Positions 9,493-19,175 of a DNA stretch of 64,000 nt are shown here, one piece after another. The notes beneath the pieces are model-generated. The model had not been told where the DNA came from. It saw only the letters and a program-made list of their open reading frames with translations, and ran no database searches. The position numbers and the translations under genes are program-made. Position 1 is the first letter of the stretch; each line of letters begins with the position of its first letter. The stretch comes from Bacteroidia bacterium. Lineage in GTDB: Bacteria; Bacteroidota; Bacteroidia; B-17B0; Aurantibacillaceae. Where the stretch lies: positions 68,483 to 132,482 of the forward strand of contig JAGNIU010000002.1 of NCBI GenBank assembly GCA_018000995.1, given 5' to 3'.

Positions 9493-12400
9493 ATGAAAAA
9501 CAAACTTCTATACGTATTGTGTTTCGTTTCTTTTTCTGCCCTCTCTCAAATATTTTCGTTTAAAACATTTACAGAAGATGACGGATTAACACAATCCTTT
9601 ATTTACGACATTAAGCAAGATCAGCGTGGCTTTCTATTTATTGCTACCGGAAACGGCTTAACTCGCTATGGCGGTAGCAAATTTGAAGTTTATAAAAGAG
9701 AAGATAGTTTAGCCAATAATTTTATTACCAGTATTTATTGCGATCACGAAAACAAAACCTGGCTAGGCCATTTGGAAGGCGGAGTCACAGTTCTTCATCC
9801 CAATGGTAAAAACGAAATTGTAAAATTTAAAGAAGAAATAACCTCCAAAATAATTCAGATTGTTGAAATTTCAACTAACAACTATCTTTTCTTAAAAAAC
9901 AATACCGGCATCATTTTATACAATGAAGGAACCAAAAACTCTATTAATATTGAGCACGAAAGTTTTAATGAAGTGCTAAACACTGCTGTTTTAAAAGACG
10001 AGCTTCTTCTTTTAAAAGCTGACGGCATCTACTCTATTAAGATAAAAGCACTCCTAAGTAAAAATTACACCCTAACCAAAAAGCAAACACTAAGAGAAGG
10101 TGTAAGAATGAAGTTAAATGTTACTGGAGATAAATTATTTATTGCAGATAATTATGATGGCGTTTTACAATTCAGTACCGACGCAAAAATGAATTGCATA
10201 GACACTTTTAAAATTGAAAAAAGTGATGGCTCAACCTATACCAGATTAATAACAGATAGATTTTCGAACATTTATTTAGCAACAACAGATAATGGCATTT
10301 ATAAAATTAACACAGTTACAAAATCCATTTTTAATTACACCATCAAAAACGGATTAAGCTCAAATGCCGTTCAAAGTGTTTTTGTTGACCGCGAAGATAA
10401 TTTATGGATAGGAACAATTGGTAATGGATTGCAGCAATTATGTAATGAGCTTTACAGCTATAGTTACATTAGCGAGCTAGGCCAGAAACTAACCATAAAT
10501 GGCGTAGTTAAGTTTAACAATAAAATAGTATTGGCCAGTAATATTGGCATTGGGTATTACGATCATGATAAAATAAATTTTATAAATCATACTGCTACAA
10601 AAAATAAAAACATTAACGGCTTAATGAAATATAAATCCAATTTCATTTTTTCTAATACAGCCGGCGAGTTATTCCAATCCGATACCTTATTCAAAAAAAT
10701 AACCCGCATTCCGTTAAAAACGGTTAATCAACAACTCATCATTAACTCACTTGCCTCCGATCCCGAACATTTACTCATTTGTACAACATCAGGATTATAT
10801 GTCGTTAATCCCGATGATTTTAGCTACACTTTACTCAATACAGAAACAGGTTTACTGCATAACAATGTAAAATTTGCATTTAGCGATTCTAAAAAACATT
10901 TATGGATTTGCTCACCGGGAACTCTTATCTATTATTTAGATAATTTTAAAGACATCATAAGATTTAACGATGTTCCCGGACTTAAAAACTTTAACACCAA
11001 TGGTGTTTGCGAAGACAAGAAGAATAATATTTGGATTTCGAGTGTGGGTGATGGTGTTTTTAAATACAATGGTAAATATTTTGAGAATTATACTGTTGCT
11101 AATGGACTAAAATCAAATTTTTGCTACGATATCGTTTCTGACTATAAAAACGGTATTTGGGTAACTCACTCCAATGGTATTTCTTATAAAAACGCTAATA
11201 AAAAGAATTTTAATAAACTTGAAGGAAGCACTGAACTATTTCAAAGTTCGTTTATTGAAAATGCAATGTATTATGATGACAACGAGAATGAAATTATTTT
11301 CGGAAGAGCAGATGGCATTGCACGTATCAACACCGGCAAACAACGCTTTAATGAAGTTGAGCCTATTGTGAATTTGATACGTATTTCGCTTAACGATTCA
11401 GATATTCCACTTTATAGAGATACTATATTGAGTTATAAACCTTATGATTTAACCATTGACTTTATTGGCATTTGTTTGCAAGACCCTTCCAAATTAAAAT
11501 ACAAATTTAAACTGGAAGGCTTAACTGATGAATGGGAAGAAGTAACATATGAAACACAAAAAAGAAACTTTCCGAAATTAAAAGACGGGGAATACACTTT
11601 TGTTTTAATGGCCAGTAACAACGATGGTTTATGGAGCTCCAACCCTATCAAATTTAAAATTACCATTAAAAAACCCTTTTGGAAAGAGTATATTTTTTAC
11701 ATCCTTCTCTTTGTATCACTTGTTGTTGTGTTTATTTTCCTTATTCGTAAGCGTACGAAAGCCTTAGTTAGAAAACAGAAAATATTACAAGATATTATTG
11801 CTCAAAAAACCATTGAGATTAGCAACGAAAAAGAACTCATAGCTAAAGTAAATGAAAACTTAAATGTGGTTTTAAAAGATTTAAAAGATAGTATCAACTA
11901 TGCCAAAAAAATTCAAGCTTACATACTTCCCGATTTACAGCACGTACAGAAAAATTTAAAAACCTTCTTATACTTTCAACCAAAAGATGTGGTGAGTGGT
12001 GATTATTACGGATTTTATAATGTTAGTAAAGACAAAACCATTATTTTCTTAATTGATTGTACAGGTCACGGTGTGCCGGGAGCTTTCTTAACAGTTATTT
12101 CGAAAGCCTTTATGAATAAAATTATTATTGATAAAGAGATACATGAACCGGATGCCATTATTGAGAATCTTAATTTAGAACTCCGTGCATTTTTCTCGGC
12201 AAATTTTGATGAAGAACATAAGAGTTACGAAGGACTCGTGATGTCGATTTGCGTTATTGATTACCCGTCAAAAACAGTTTCTTATTGCGGAGCCGGCCGC
12301 CCTTTCATTTACAAAATTGAAAACAAATTAGTGATGCAAAGAGGAAATGTGTACTCTGTCGGTTATGATGAAGATTTACCTTCTTTAGAAGTAGTGACTA

Positions 12401-12642
12401 TTCCGTTTAACAAAGGACTTAGAATTTATTTAGTATCCGACGGTATGCAAGATCAATTTGGAGGACCAAACCTAAAAAAATATTCCTCTAAACGCCTTAC
12501 TGACGCGCTGGAAAAAAATAATGATTTGCCATTTGAAAAAGAGTGTGAAGGTGTAATTTCAGATTTTACGGCTTGGAAAGATGTTACACCGCAGGTAGAT
12601 GATATTTGCTTCTTTGCTTTTGAATTGTTCTCCGGTTCTTAA
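9493..12642 (+). CDS. Two-component propeller sensor fused to a SpoIIE-type PP2C phosphatase
   Basis: A 1049-residue membrane protein. After a signal peptide (to about 'ALSQ', residue 19) come repeated two-component propeller motifs ('LTQSFIYDIKQDQRGFLFIAT', 'FVDREDNLWIGTIGNGLQQL', 'CEDKKNNIWISSVGDG'). A Y_Y_Y domain follows at about 660-725, then one transmembrane helix at about 731-755 and a coiled coil. The C-terminal 250 residues form a SpoIIE phosphatase with metal-binding motifs 'DCTGHGVPGAF' (about 855) and 'VSDGMQDQFGG' (about 981). The extracytoplasmic propeller presumably senses a ligand and controls dephosphorylation of a cytoplasmic partner such as a STAS-type anti-anti-sigma factor; none is seen in the window. 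Its stop shares the bases TTAA with the convergent Nramp gene stop. Confidence 0.88.
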   Translation: MKNKLLYVLCFVSFSALSQIFSFKTFTEDDGLTQSFIYDIKQDQRGFLFIATGNGLTRYGGSKFEVYKREDSLANNFITSIYCDHENKTWLGHLEGGVTVLHPNGKNEIVKFKEEITSKIIQIVEISTNNYLFLKNNTGIILYNEGTKNSINIEHESFNEVLNTAVLKDELLLLKADGIYSIKIKALLSKNYTLTKKQTLREGVRMKLNVTGDKLFIADNYDGVLQFSTDAKMNCIDTFKIEKSDGSTYTRLITDRFSNIYLATTDNGIYKINTVTKSIFNYTIKNGLSSNAVQSVFVDREDNLWIGTIGNGLQQLCNELYSYSYISELGQKLTINGVVKFNNKIVLASNIGIGYYDHDKINFINHTATKNKNINGLMKYKSNFIFSNTAGELFQSDTLFKKITRIPLKTVNQQLIINSLASDPEHLLICTTSGLYVVNPDDFSYTLLNTETGLLHNNVKFAFSDSKKHLWICSPGTLIYYLDNFKDIIRFNDVPGLKNFNTNGVCEDKKNNIWISSVGDGVFKYNGKYFENYTVANGLKSNFCYDIVSDYKNGIWVTHSNGISYKNANKKNFNKLEGSTELFQSSFIENAMYYDDNENEIIFGRADGIARINTGKQRFNEVEPIVNLIRISLNDSDIPLYRDTILSYKPYDLTIDFIGICLQDPSKLKYKFKLEGLTDEWEEVTYETQKRNFPKLKDGEYTFVLMASNNDGLWSSNPIKFKITIKKPFWKEYIFYILLFVSLVVVFIFLIRKRTKALVRKQKILQDIIAQKTIEISNEKELIAKVNENLNVVLKDLKDSINYAKKIQAYILPDLQHVQKNLKTFLYFQPKDVVSGDYYGFYNVSKDKTIIFLIDCTGHGVPGAFLTVISKAFMNKIIIDKEIHEPDAIIENLNLELRAFFSANFDEEHKSYEGLVMSICVIDYPSKTVSYCGAGRPFIYKIENKLVMQRGNVYSVGYDEDLPSLEVVTIPFNKGLRIYLVSDGMQDQFGGPNLKKYSSKRLTDALEKNNDLPFEKECEGVISDFTAWKDVTPQVDDICFFAFELFSGS

Positions 12643-14513
12643 ACCAACACAAGCGGAACTTTAATATTGTGTCTTACCCCTTCTATTGTTGTACCTAATA
12701 AAATATCCTTAAAGGTTTTATGTCCGTGCGTACCCATTACTAAAATATCGCAATTGTTTTTTCCGACTAATTCAGGAATGGCAGTTTTTGGATTACCATA
12801 CCCTAAAGCAATGGCACATTTAAAACCTTTAGAACTTAATTGCTCGGCGTGCTGTTTTAAGAACTGATAATCTTGTTCTCGTTCCATATCAAATGAATCC
12901 TCACCGTAAACAACCGCATTGGTACTTTCTAAAACGTGAACTAATAAATATTCAGCATCTGTTCCACCTAACGCTATAGCCTTATTAATAGCTTTATTAT
13001 CACTCGTGCTAAAATCAACAGAGATAGCTACTTTTTTATATTTGTTGCTTTCAGAAAATACAATTGGAATATATTCACCATGAAATTTAGAATGTAATAC
13101 AGAATCTCGTTTGCGGATAAAAGGAACTACAATAATATAAAGCAATACTAAAACACAAAGCAAACATATTGGAACAATGGTGAAACTGATTAAAATGGGA
13201 TGCTCAGATGACATAATCCAATCTGATAATTCGTTAAACACCATTTTAATGTTTAAACCAATAATGACAATCGCAGCAATCCATGATAATACTTTTTGCC
13301 AAATAGGAATGACGAATTCCCTCATTTTATTTTTATCACTCACAAAATGTATTAAAGGAATAATTGCAAAACCTAATTGCAGACTTAAAATCACCTGACT
13401 AAGAATTAATAATTTCCCGGTACTTTCTTCTCCTAAAATCCAAATGGTCAATAACGCCGGAACAATTGCAATTAAACGTGTGAGTAATCTTCTTATCCAA
13501 GGTTGTAAACGTAAATTCAAATAACCTTCCATGACGACTTGTCCCGCTAATGTTCCTGTAACTGTTGAGCTTTGTCCCGCTGCAATTAAAGCCACTGCAA
13601 ATAAGATGGGTGCTAATGTACTTCCTAACATGGGTTCTAATAGACGATGTGCATCTTGTATTTCAGTCACATCATTAACACCATTATTATAAAAGGAAGC
13701 GGCGGCCAAAATTAAAATAGCAGCATTCACAAACAAAGCCAAATTCAACGCGATGGTGCTATCTATTACATTATAACGAATAGCTTTTTTAATATCAACC
13801 GAATTACGGTTGAACTTACGGGTTTGTACCAGCGAACTGTGTAAATACAAATTATGCGGCATTACGGTTGCACCAATAATACCAATAGCAATATATAAAG
13901 CATCTTCATTAGCAATCCCTGGAATTAATCCTTTCGCAATTTCACCAACATCAGGTTTTGCAATGGTTAGCTGAATAAAAAAAGAAACACCAATTAATGC
14001 CACCAACGAAATAATAAAGGCTTCCAATTTCCGTATTCCTTTATTCAATAAAAACAACAGAACAAAACTATCCAACACCGTTATACAAACACCTGTTAAT
14101 AAGGAAACATTAGGGAATAATAAATGAATACCAATAGCCATACCAATTACTTCTGCTAAATCACAAGCAGCAATGGCAATCTCAGCTAAAAAATATAAAA
14201 AATAATTGACAAGCGGCGGATAACTTTCTCTACTCGCCTGTGCCAAATCTTTTCCGCTAACAATACCTAAACGCACGCAATGACTTTGCAATAACAAGGC
14301 AGTTAAATTACTCATCACTAACACCCAAATTAAACTGTAACCAAATTTACTTCCGCCGGCAATATCAGTGGCCCAGTTACCCGGATCCATATATCCAACG
14401 CTAATCATATAGGCAGGGCCAAGAAATGCTAACAAGCTTTTCCAATTGCTTTTGCCGGAAGTATTCACCGAGGCGTGTACTTCTTCTAATGATTTATTTG
14501 GCGGCTTGTTCAT
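12639..14513 (-). CDS. mntH: Nramp divalent metal transporter with C-terminal universal stress (USP) domain
   Basis: A 624-residue protein. The first 460 or so residues form a multi-helix Nramp transporter with the diagnostic 'MDPGNWATDIAGG' motif (TM1) and 'MPHNLYLHSS' (TM6), the residues that bind Mn2+/Fe2+ in this family. Residues about 495-624 form a UspA-like domain ending in 'GTHGHKTFKDILLGTT', which fits the ATP-binding G-2x-G-9x-G(S/T) signature. The start ATG overlaps the stop of the DtxR/MntR-like regulator by one base (TAATG), so the two are one operon. The role is proton-coupled Mn(II) and/or Fe(II) uptake in the inner membrane, with the stress domain probably regulating it. mntH is given for the transporter part. 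Confidence 0.9.
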   Translation of the reverse strand: MNKPPNKSLEEVHASVNTSGKSNWKSLLAFLGPAYMISVGYMDPGNWATDIAGGSKFGYSLIWVLVMSNLTALLLQSHCVRLGIVSGKDLAQASRESYPPLVNYFLYFLAEIAIAACDLAEVIGMAIGIHLLFPNVSLLTGVCITVLDSFVLLFLLNKGIRKLEAFIISLVALIGVSFFIQLTIAKPDVGEIAKGLIPGIANEDALYIAIGIIGATVMPHNLYLHSSLVQTRKFNRNSVDIKKAIRYNVIDSTIALNLALFVNAAILILAAASFYNNGVNDVTEIQDAHRLLEPMLGSTLAPILFAVALIAAGQSSTVTGTLAGQVVMEGYLNLRLQPWIRRLLTRLIAIVPALLTIWILGEESTGKLLILSQVILSLQLGFAIIPLIHFVSDKNKMREFVIPIWQKVLSWIAAIVIIGLNIKMVFNELSDWIMSSEHPILISFTIVPICLLCVLVLLYIIVVPFIRKRDSVLHSKFHGEYIPIVFSESNKYKKVAISVDFSTSDNKAINKAIALGGTDAEYLLVHVLESTNAVVYGEDSFDMEREQDYQFLKQHAEQLSSKGFKCAIALGYGNPKTAIPELVGKNNCDILVMGTHGHKTFKDILLGTTIEGVRHNIKVPLVLV

Positions 14514-15178
14514 TATTTCGTTTCAACTAAAATATTTTCGGCGACTTTGTGACTTAAAAACAAAGAGCGTTTGTTGTTTACTTTTATTTTCAATGACTTA
14601 TCATAAGCATTTGCTTCTTCAATTTTTAAATGGTCACCTAATCCGATTCCTGAACTTGATAAAAATTTCAAAAACTCACTGCTGTGATCATTTACACCTG
14701 TAACTATTAAAACGTTTTTTGGTTGAGCAACGGAAAGCGCAATGGATTTCTGAACACCAAATTTCCCACTTGCATCAGGAATTGGATCGCCATGCGGATC
14801 AGCTTTTGGTTTTCCTAAAAAATTATCGAGTTTCTCAATTAATTTATCGCTGTCAATGTGTTCTAACTGTTCAGCAATATCGTGTACTTCATCCCACTTA
14901 AAATTTAATTTCTCAACTAAAAACACTTCCCACAAACGATGCTTACGGATTACTTTAACAGCGGTCTTTTTTCCTTTATCCGTTAACTTAACACCTTTGT
15001 AAGGTTTGTAATCGATTAGTTTTTTATCTGCTAAACGCTTCAACATATCAGTCACCGAAGCGGCCTTATTCTTTAAATGGTCAGAAATTTGGTTAGTACT
15101 TACCTCCTGCTCATTATACAAACGACTCAGGGCAAAAATGGCTTTCAGGTAATTTTCTTCTGTATAAGACACTAACAT
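14513..15178 (-). CDS. mntR: DtxR/MntR family metal-dependent transcriptional regulator
   Basis: A 221-residue protein with three parts: an N-terminal winged HTH ('YTEENYLKAIFALS', 'VSTNQISDHLKNKAASVTDMLKRLADKKLI'), a metal-binding/dimerisation domain about 70-140 ('IRKHRLWEVFLVEKL', 'WDEVHDIAEQLEHI') and a C-terminal FeoA/SH3-like domain (about 150-221). The His and Glu residues in 'KHRLWE' and 'AEQLEH' match metal ligands known in DtxR/MntR. It is co-transcribed with and overlaps the Nramp gene, so Mn(II)- or Fe(II)-dependent repression of uptake is likely. The -7 box (TACATTTG) ends only 4 bases before the ATG, so the mRNA may be leaderless; the next Met (about residue 44) would remove the HTH. 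The mntR name rests on context and family. Confidence 0.88.
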   Translation of the reverse strand: MLVSYTEENYLKAIFALSRLYNEQEVSTNQISDHLKNKAASVTDMLKRLADKKLIDYKPYKGVKLTDKGKKTAVKVIRKHRLWEVFLVEKLNFKWDEVHDIAEQLEHIDSDKLIEKLDNFLGKPKADPHGDPIPDASGKFGVQKSIALSVAQPKNVLIVTGVNDHSSEFLKFLSSSGIGLGDHLKIEEANAYDKSLKIKVNNKRSLFLSHKVAENILVETK

Positions 15179-15182
15179 GGTA

Positions 15183-15213
15183 CAAATGTATTAATTTATA
15201 TCGACCTAAACAA
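15183..15213 (-). promoter_or_regulatory. Bacteroidota promoter for the mntR-mntH operon
   Basis: On the minus strand, TTG (15213-15211), a 20-base spacer and TACATTTG (15190-15183) fit the Bacteroidota consensus. Transcription should begin at about 15179-15177, right at the mntR ATG. Confidence 0.6.
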
Positions 15214-15275
15214 ATTTTTAGGGCAGTCTAAATTATAAGCTAAATACCCCCCATTTCTCCCCCAAATTGGGGGCT

Positions 15276-15305
15276 TTGGCACTTTCCCCAAAAATGTTAG
15301 ATTTG
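15276..15305 (+). promoter_or_regulatory. Bacteroidota promoter for the BNR-repeat gene
   Basis: TTG (15276-15278), a 19-base spacer and TAGATTTG (15298-15305) match the TTG-N19-TAnnTTTG consensus exactly. The predicted start, near 15310, gives a leader of about 15 bases before the ATG at 15325. Confidence 0.65.
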
Positions 15306-15324
15306 TATACATTCAAAAATCCCT

Positions 15325-18300
15325 ATGAAAAAACTCAATTTATTATTCGTTACCGGAGCCTTATTAATCTCCAATTTCTCGAACGCGCAAGATAAAAAAC
15401 CTGCAGGTTCAAGCGACCCTTTATTAAAAGCAGAAACCTTCTCTTCTTTAGCATTCAGAAGTATTGGTCCTGCTGTTACTTCAGGTCGTATTATTGATAT
15501 TGCAGTAAATCCTAAAAACAGAAACGAGTGGTATATTGCCGCTGCTGCCGGTGGTGTATGGAAAACTTCAAATGCAGGTGTTACGTTTAGTCCGATTTTC
15601 GACGGGCAAGGCGCCTACTCTATTGGTTGTGTTTCTATCGATCCTTCTAATCCAAATGTTATTTGGGTAGGAACAGGTGAAAACAATAATCAGCGCGCTG
15701 TTGGTTATGGTGATGGTTTATATAAAAGTGAAGATGGCGGTAAAACATGGAAGAATGTTGGCCTGGCAAAATCTGAACACATTGGTAATATCGCCATTGA
15801 TGAAGATAACGGAGATATAGTTTATGTAGCTGCATACGGACCGTTATGGAGTGCCGGCGGAGAACGCGGTATTTATAAAACAACTGATGGCGGTAAAACA
15901 TGGAAACAAGTTTTAAATGTAAGTGAGAATACTGGTTTTAACGAAGTACACATCGATCCAAAACATAATAATATTTTATACGCTGCCGCGCATCAACGTC
16001 GCCGCCATGAGTGGACTTATATTAGTGGTGGTCCGGAAAGTGCAGTTTACAAAAGTACTGACAGCGGTTTAACCTGGAACAAATTAACGAATGGGTTACC
16101 TGCAAATGATATGGGTAGAATTTCATTGGCGATTTCTCCTGTAAATACAGATGTTGTTTATGCAATTGTTGAAGCAACAGAAGGAAAAGGATTTTATAAA
16201 AGTACCGACCGCGGCGCAAGCTGGAGCAAACAAAGTGATTGGGCTACTGCCGGAAATTATTATCAGGAAATTTATTGCGACCCAAAAAATGTAGATAAAG
16301 TTTACTCTATGGATACGTGGTTACAAGTAACAACTGATGGCGGAAAAACATTTAAAGGATTAGGAGAGAAAAATAAACACGTAGATAATCACGCTATTTA
16401 TATTGACCCAAAAAACACTTCTCACATGTTAGTGGGTTGTGATGGTGGTTTATATGAAACATTTGATAATGCTGCGACTTGGGATTTCAAAAACAATTTA
16501 CCGATAACACAATTTTACCGTGTGTGTACAGATAATGCAAAACCATTTTATAATATTTATGGCGGAACTCAAGACAATAATACTTTAGGTGGTCCGAGTC
16601 GCAACATTAGTGCTTCCGGAATTATTAATGCTGATTGGTTTGTTACAGTTGGTGGAGATGGTTTTCAAGCACGTGTTGATCCAACAGAACCAAACATTGT
16701 TTATTCTGAATGGCAATACGGAGGTTTAGTTCGTTTTGATAGAAAATCAGGAGAAGCTATTGATATTCGTCCACAAGAAAAACCCGGTGAGCCTGCTTAC
16801 CGTTTTAATTGGGATGCACCTTTATTAATCAGTAATTTCGATAACAAACGTATTTATTTTGCGGCTAATAAAGTTTTCCGCAGCGACGACCGCGGGAATA
16901 CTTGGAAAGTAATTAGTCCGGATTTATCACGTCAGGTAGATAGAAACAAATTCCCTATTATGGGAAAAGTTTGGAGCATGGATGCCGTTGCTAAAAACCA
17001 ATCGACTTCACTTTACGGAAACATTACTGCATTAGGAGAGTCTCCAAAAAATGAAAACATTATTTATGCAGGAACAGATGACGGTTTAATTCAAACTACA
17101 ACTGATGGCGGAAAAACATGGAACAAAGTTTCTCAATCACCTGCCACAACTGTTGCAGGAGTTACTTTAGGTCCGCTGGTAAATTTCATCATGGCATCAC
17201 AACATGATGAGAATGTTGCTTACGCTGTATTAAACAATCACCGTAACGGCGATTTTAAACCGTATTTAGTAAAAACATCTGACAAAGGAAAAACTTGGGT
17301 GAGCATTACAGGAAATTTACCTGAGAAAGGTTCTACTTATAGTATGGCAGAAGATCATGTAAACAAAAACTTACTATTCTGCGGAACAGAGTTTGGTTTT
17401 TATTTTAGTAATGATGGCGGTAAAAACTGGATCGAATTAAAGAATGGTTTACCTGAAGCTATTTGTATTAAAGACATAGCGATTCAAAAACGCGAGAATG
17501 ATATTGTCATCGCCACTTTCGGTCGCGGCTTTTATGTGATTGATGATTATAGTTTATTACAAAACCTAAAGAAAGAAGACTTAGATAAGAAAGCATTTAT
17601 TTTCCCTGTAAAGGATGGTTTAGTTTATAACGAATCAACACCATACGGACATAAAGGCAAATCGTTTCAAGGCGCTTCAATGTTTACAGCAAGTAATCCG
17701 CCTTTAGGTGCAACAATTACTTACAATCAAAAAGAATCTTACAAAAGCTTAAAAGATAAACGTAAGGAAAGTGAGAAAGAAAAAATAAAAGCAAATAAAG
17801 ATGTGTTTTATCCAGTTGCTGATAGCATCCGTGCTGAAGACTTCGAAGAAGCTGCTTATACATTAGTAATTATTACAGATGAGCAAGGCAATGAAATCCG
17901 TAAACTAAAACAAGACGCAAACAAAGGCATGAAAAAAATTACTTGGGATGGACGTTTAGAAGTTACTACTCCTGTTAATTTCTACACGCCTAATCCTGAT
18001 AACCCTTATGAAAGTCCGGATTTTGGTCCTGCCGCTATACCGGGAAAATATTTTGCTCAGGTTGTAAAAGTTTATAACGGACAAGTTGAAGCATTAAGCG
18101 AGAAGGTTGCATTTAATTTAACTACGCTTCAAAATTCTACATTACCTGTGCCTGACCAAAAAGAAATGATGGACTTTAATAAATCGCTCAATGAATTCAG
18201 AAGAGTTGTAATGGGAAGTGATGCCTATATAAACAACATGTACGAGCGTTTAAAATATTTAAAAGCCGGTTTACAAAAAGGTCCGAGCAATAGCATGAGT

Positions 18301-18621
18301 TTAATGGTGGATTTAAAAGACATCGAAAATCAATTAAAGAACATCCGTTTAGTTATGCACGGCGATGGTAGTTTAGGTGCGCGTGAATTTGAAACTTTAC
18401 CGGGCTTAATTGGTTCGTTAGAGAATATGGTTTATGGCACTTGGAGCAATTCCTTAGGTGCAACTAATACTTATAAAGAAAAATTGACTGAGATTAAAGA
18501 TAAATTTAAAATTCAGCATGCTATGATCAGTGAAGCCTCTAAAAAATTAGCAGATTTAGAAGCTAAAGCTGAAAACATGAAGTTGCCTTCAACTCCGGGT
18601 AGATTACCTAAATTTGAATAA
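15325..18621 (+). CDS. Secreted BNR/sortilin-like (VPS10-type) beta-propeller protein
   Basis: A 1098-residue secreted protein (signal peptide to about 'SNAQ', residue 22) of the family often annotated as glycosyl hydrolase or 'WD40/YVTN/BNR-like repeat' protein. Asp-box motifs (S/T-x-D-x-G-x-T/S-W/F) recur at least nine times: 'SEDGGKTW', 'TTDGGKTW', 'STDSGLTW', 'STDRGASW', 'TTDGGKTF', 'SDDRGNTW', 'TSDKGKTW', 'SNDGGKNW'. They indicate two beta-propellers over about residues 40-750, followed by an Ig-like part and a helical C-terminal region (about 960-1090). No glycosidase catalytic residues can be assigned by eye, so enzyme activity is not claimed. It has its own promoter and a downstream hairpin terminator, so it is probably monocistronic. 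Confidence 0.85.
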   Translation: MKKLNLLFVTGALLISNFSNAQDKKPAGSSDPLLKAETFSSLAFRSIGPAVTSGRIIDIAVNPKNRNEWYIAAAAGGVWKTSNAGVTFSPIFDGQGAYSIGCVSIDPSNPNVIWVGTGENNNQRAVGYGDGLYKSEDGGKTWKNVGLAKSEHIGNIAIDEDNGDIVYVAAYGPLWSAGGERGIYKTTDGGKTWKQVLNVSENTGFNEVHIDPKHNNILYAAAHQRRRHEWTYISGGPESAVYKSTDSGLTWNKLTNGLPANDMGRISLAISPVNTDVVYAIVEATEGKGFYKSTDRGASWSKQSDWATAGNYYQEIYCDPKNVDKVYSMDTWLQVTTDGGKTFKGLGEKNKHVDNHAIYIDPKNTSHMLVGCDGGLYETFDNAATWDFKNNLPITQFYRVCTDNAKPFYNIYGGTQDNNTLGGPSRNISASGIINADWFVTVGGDGFQARVDPTEPNIVYSEWQYGGLVRFDRKSGEAIDIRPQEKPGEPAYRFNWDAPLLISNFDNKRIYFAANKVFRSDDRGNTWKVISPDLSRQVDRNKFPIMGKVWSMDAVAKNQSTSLYGNITALGESPKNENIIYAGTDDGLIQTTTDGGKTWNKVSQSPATTVAGVTLGPLVNFIMASQHDENVAYAVLNNHRNGDFKPYLVKTSDKGKTWVSITGNLPEKGSTYSMAEDHVNKNLLFCGTEFGFYFSNDGGKNWIELKNGLPEAICIKDIAIQKRENDIVIATFGRGFYVIDDYSLLQNLKKEDLDKKAFIFPVKDGLVYNESTPYGHKGKSFQGASMFTASNPPLGATITYNQKESYKSLKDKRKESEKEKIKANKDVFYPVADSIRAEDFEEAAYTLVIITDEQGNEIRKLKQDANKGMKKITWDGRLEVTTPVNFYTPNPDNPYESPDFGPAAIPGKYFAQVVKVYNGQVEALSEKVAFNLTTLQNSTLPVPDQKEMMDFNKSLNEFRRVVMGSDAYINNMYERLKYLKAGLQKGPSNSMSLMVDLKDIENQLKNIRLVMHGDGSLGAREFETLPGLIGSLENMVYGTWSNSLGATNTYKEKLTEIKDKFKIQHAMISEASKKLADLEAKAENMKLPSTPGRLPKFE

Positions 18622-18642
18622 GTCTTAAAAGCTCATTTATAT

Positions 18643-18671
18643 AAACCCCGGACCAAGGTTCGGGGTTTTTT
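18643..18671 (+). terminator. Rho-independent terminator after the BNR gene
   Basis: AACCCCGGACC pairs with GGTTCGGGGTT (one G-U), with a short central loop, and is followed by a run of T. It lies 22 bases after the stop codon. Confidence 0.8.
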
Positions 18672-18746
18672 ATTAGAGAACGTGTGAACCTTTTGTACAA
18701 TTTGAAAACTTAATTTTTGTTGTATCTTGTGTTACAAATTAAACCT

Positions 18747-19175
18747 ATGAAAAAATTGATCCTGTTCTTATGTCTTTTTGTTGCAACAACATTAAGCGCA
18801 CAAAACAAAGCCGGAGATATTATCGGCACTTATATGAATCCGGATGCCGATGCGGTTTTAAAAATTTATGAAACCAATGGCAAATACTTTGGTAAATTAA
18901 TTTGGACAAAAAATCCTAATAATCTCGACAGTAACAATCCTGACATATCGAAACGTACTCAGAAAAGATTGGGTTTAGTCATTATGAATAATTTTAAGTT
19001 TGATGGCGATGATACTTGGGAAGACGGAACAATTTACGACCCTAAAAACGGAAAAACTTACGATTGCAAAGTAACACGCGATGCCAAAGGTAATTTAGAT
19101 ATCCGTGGCTACATTGGTATTTCATTATTAGGAAGAACTTCACATTTTACTAAAGTAGATTTTAAAGAACAATAA
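18747..19175 (+). CDS. DUF2147 secreted protein, tandem copy 1
   Basis: A 142-residue protein. The ATG at 18747 is chosen because it gives a clean signal peptide (to about 'TTLSAQ', residue 19); an in-frame upstream TTG at 18717 would only add residues with no signal-like character. The mature part matches the DUF2147 pattern: 'GDIIGTYMNPDADAVLKIYE', 'YFGKLIW', 'DPKNGKTYDCKVTRD', 'LDIRGYIGISLLGR'. Function is unknown; the family is small, exported and beta-rich. It is the first of three tandem paralogues, with its stop (TAA) directly abutting the next ATG. Confidence 0.9.
   Translation: MKKLILFLCLFVATTLSAQNKAGDIIGTYMNPDADAVLKIYETNGKYFGKLIWTKNPNNLDSNNPDISKRTQKRLGLVIMNNFKFDGDDTWEDGTIYDPKNGKTYDCKVTRDAKGNLDIRGYIGISLLGRTSHFTKVDFKEQ

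Noticed and set aside
12639-12642. Overlapping convergent stop codons sharing TTAA
   Set aside because: This is common for tightly packed convergent genes and needs no special explanation.
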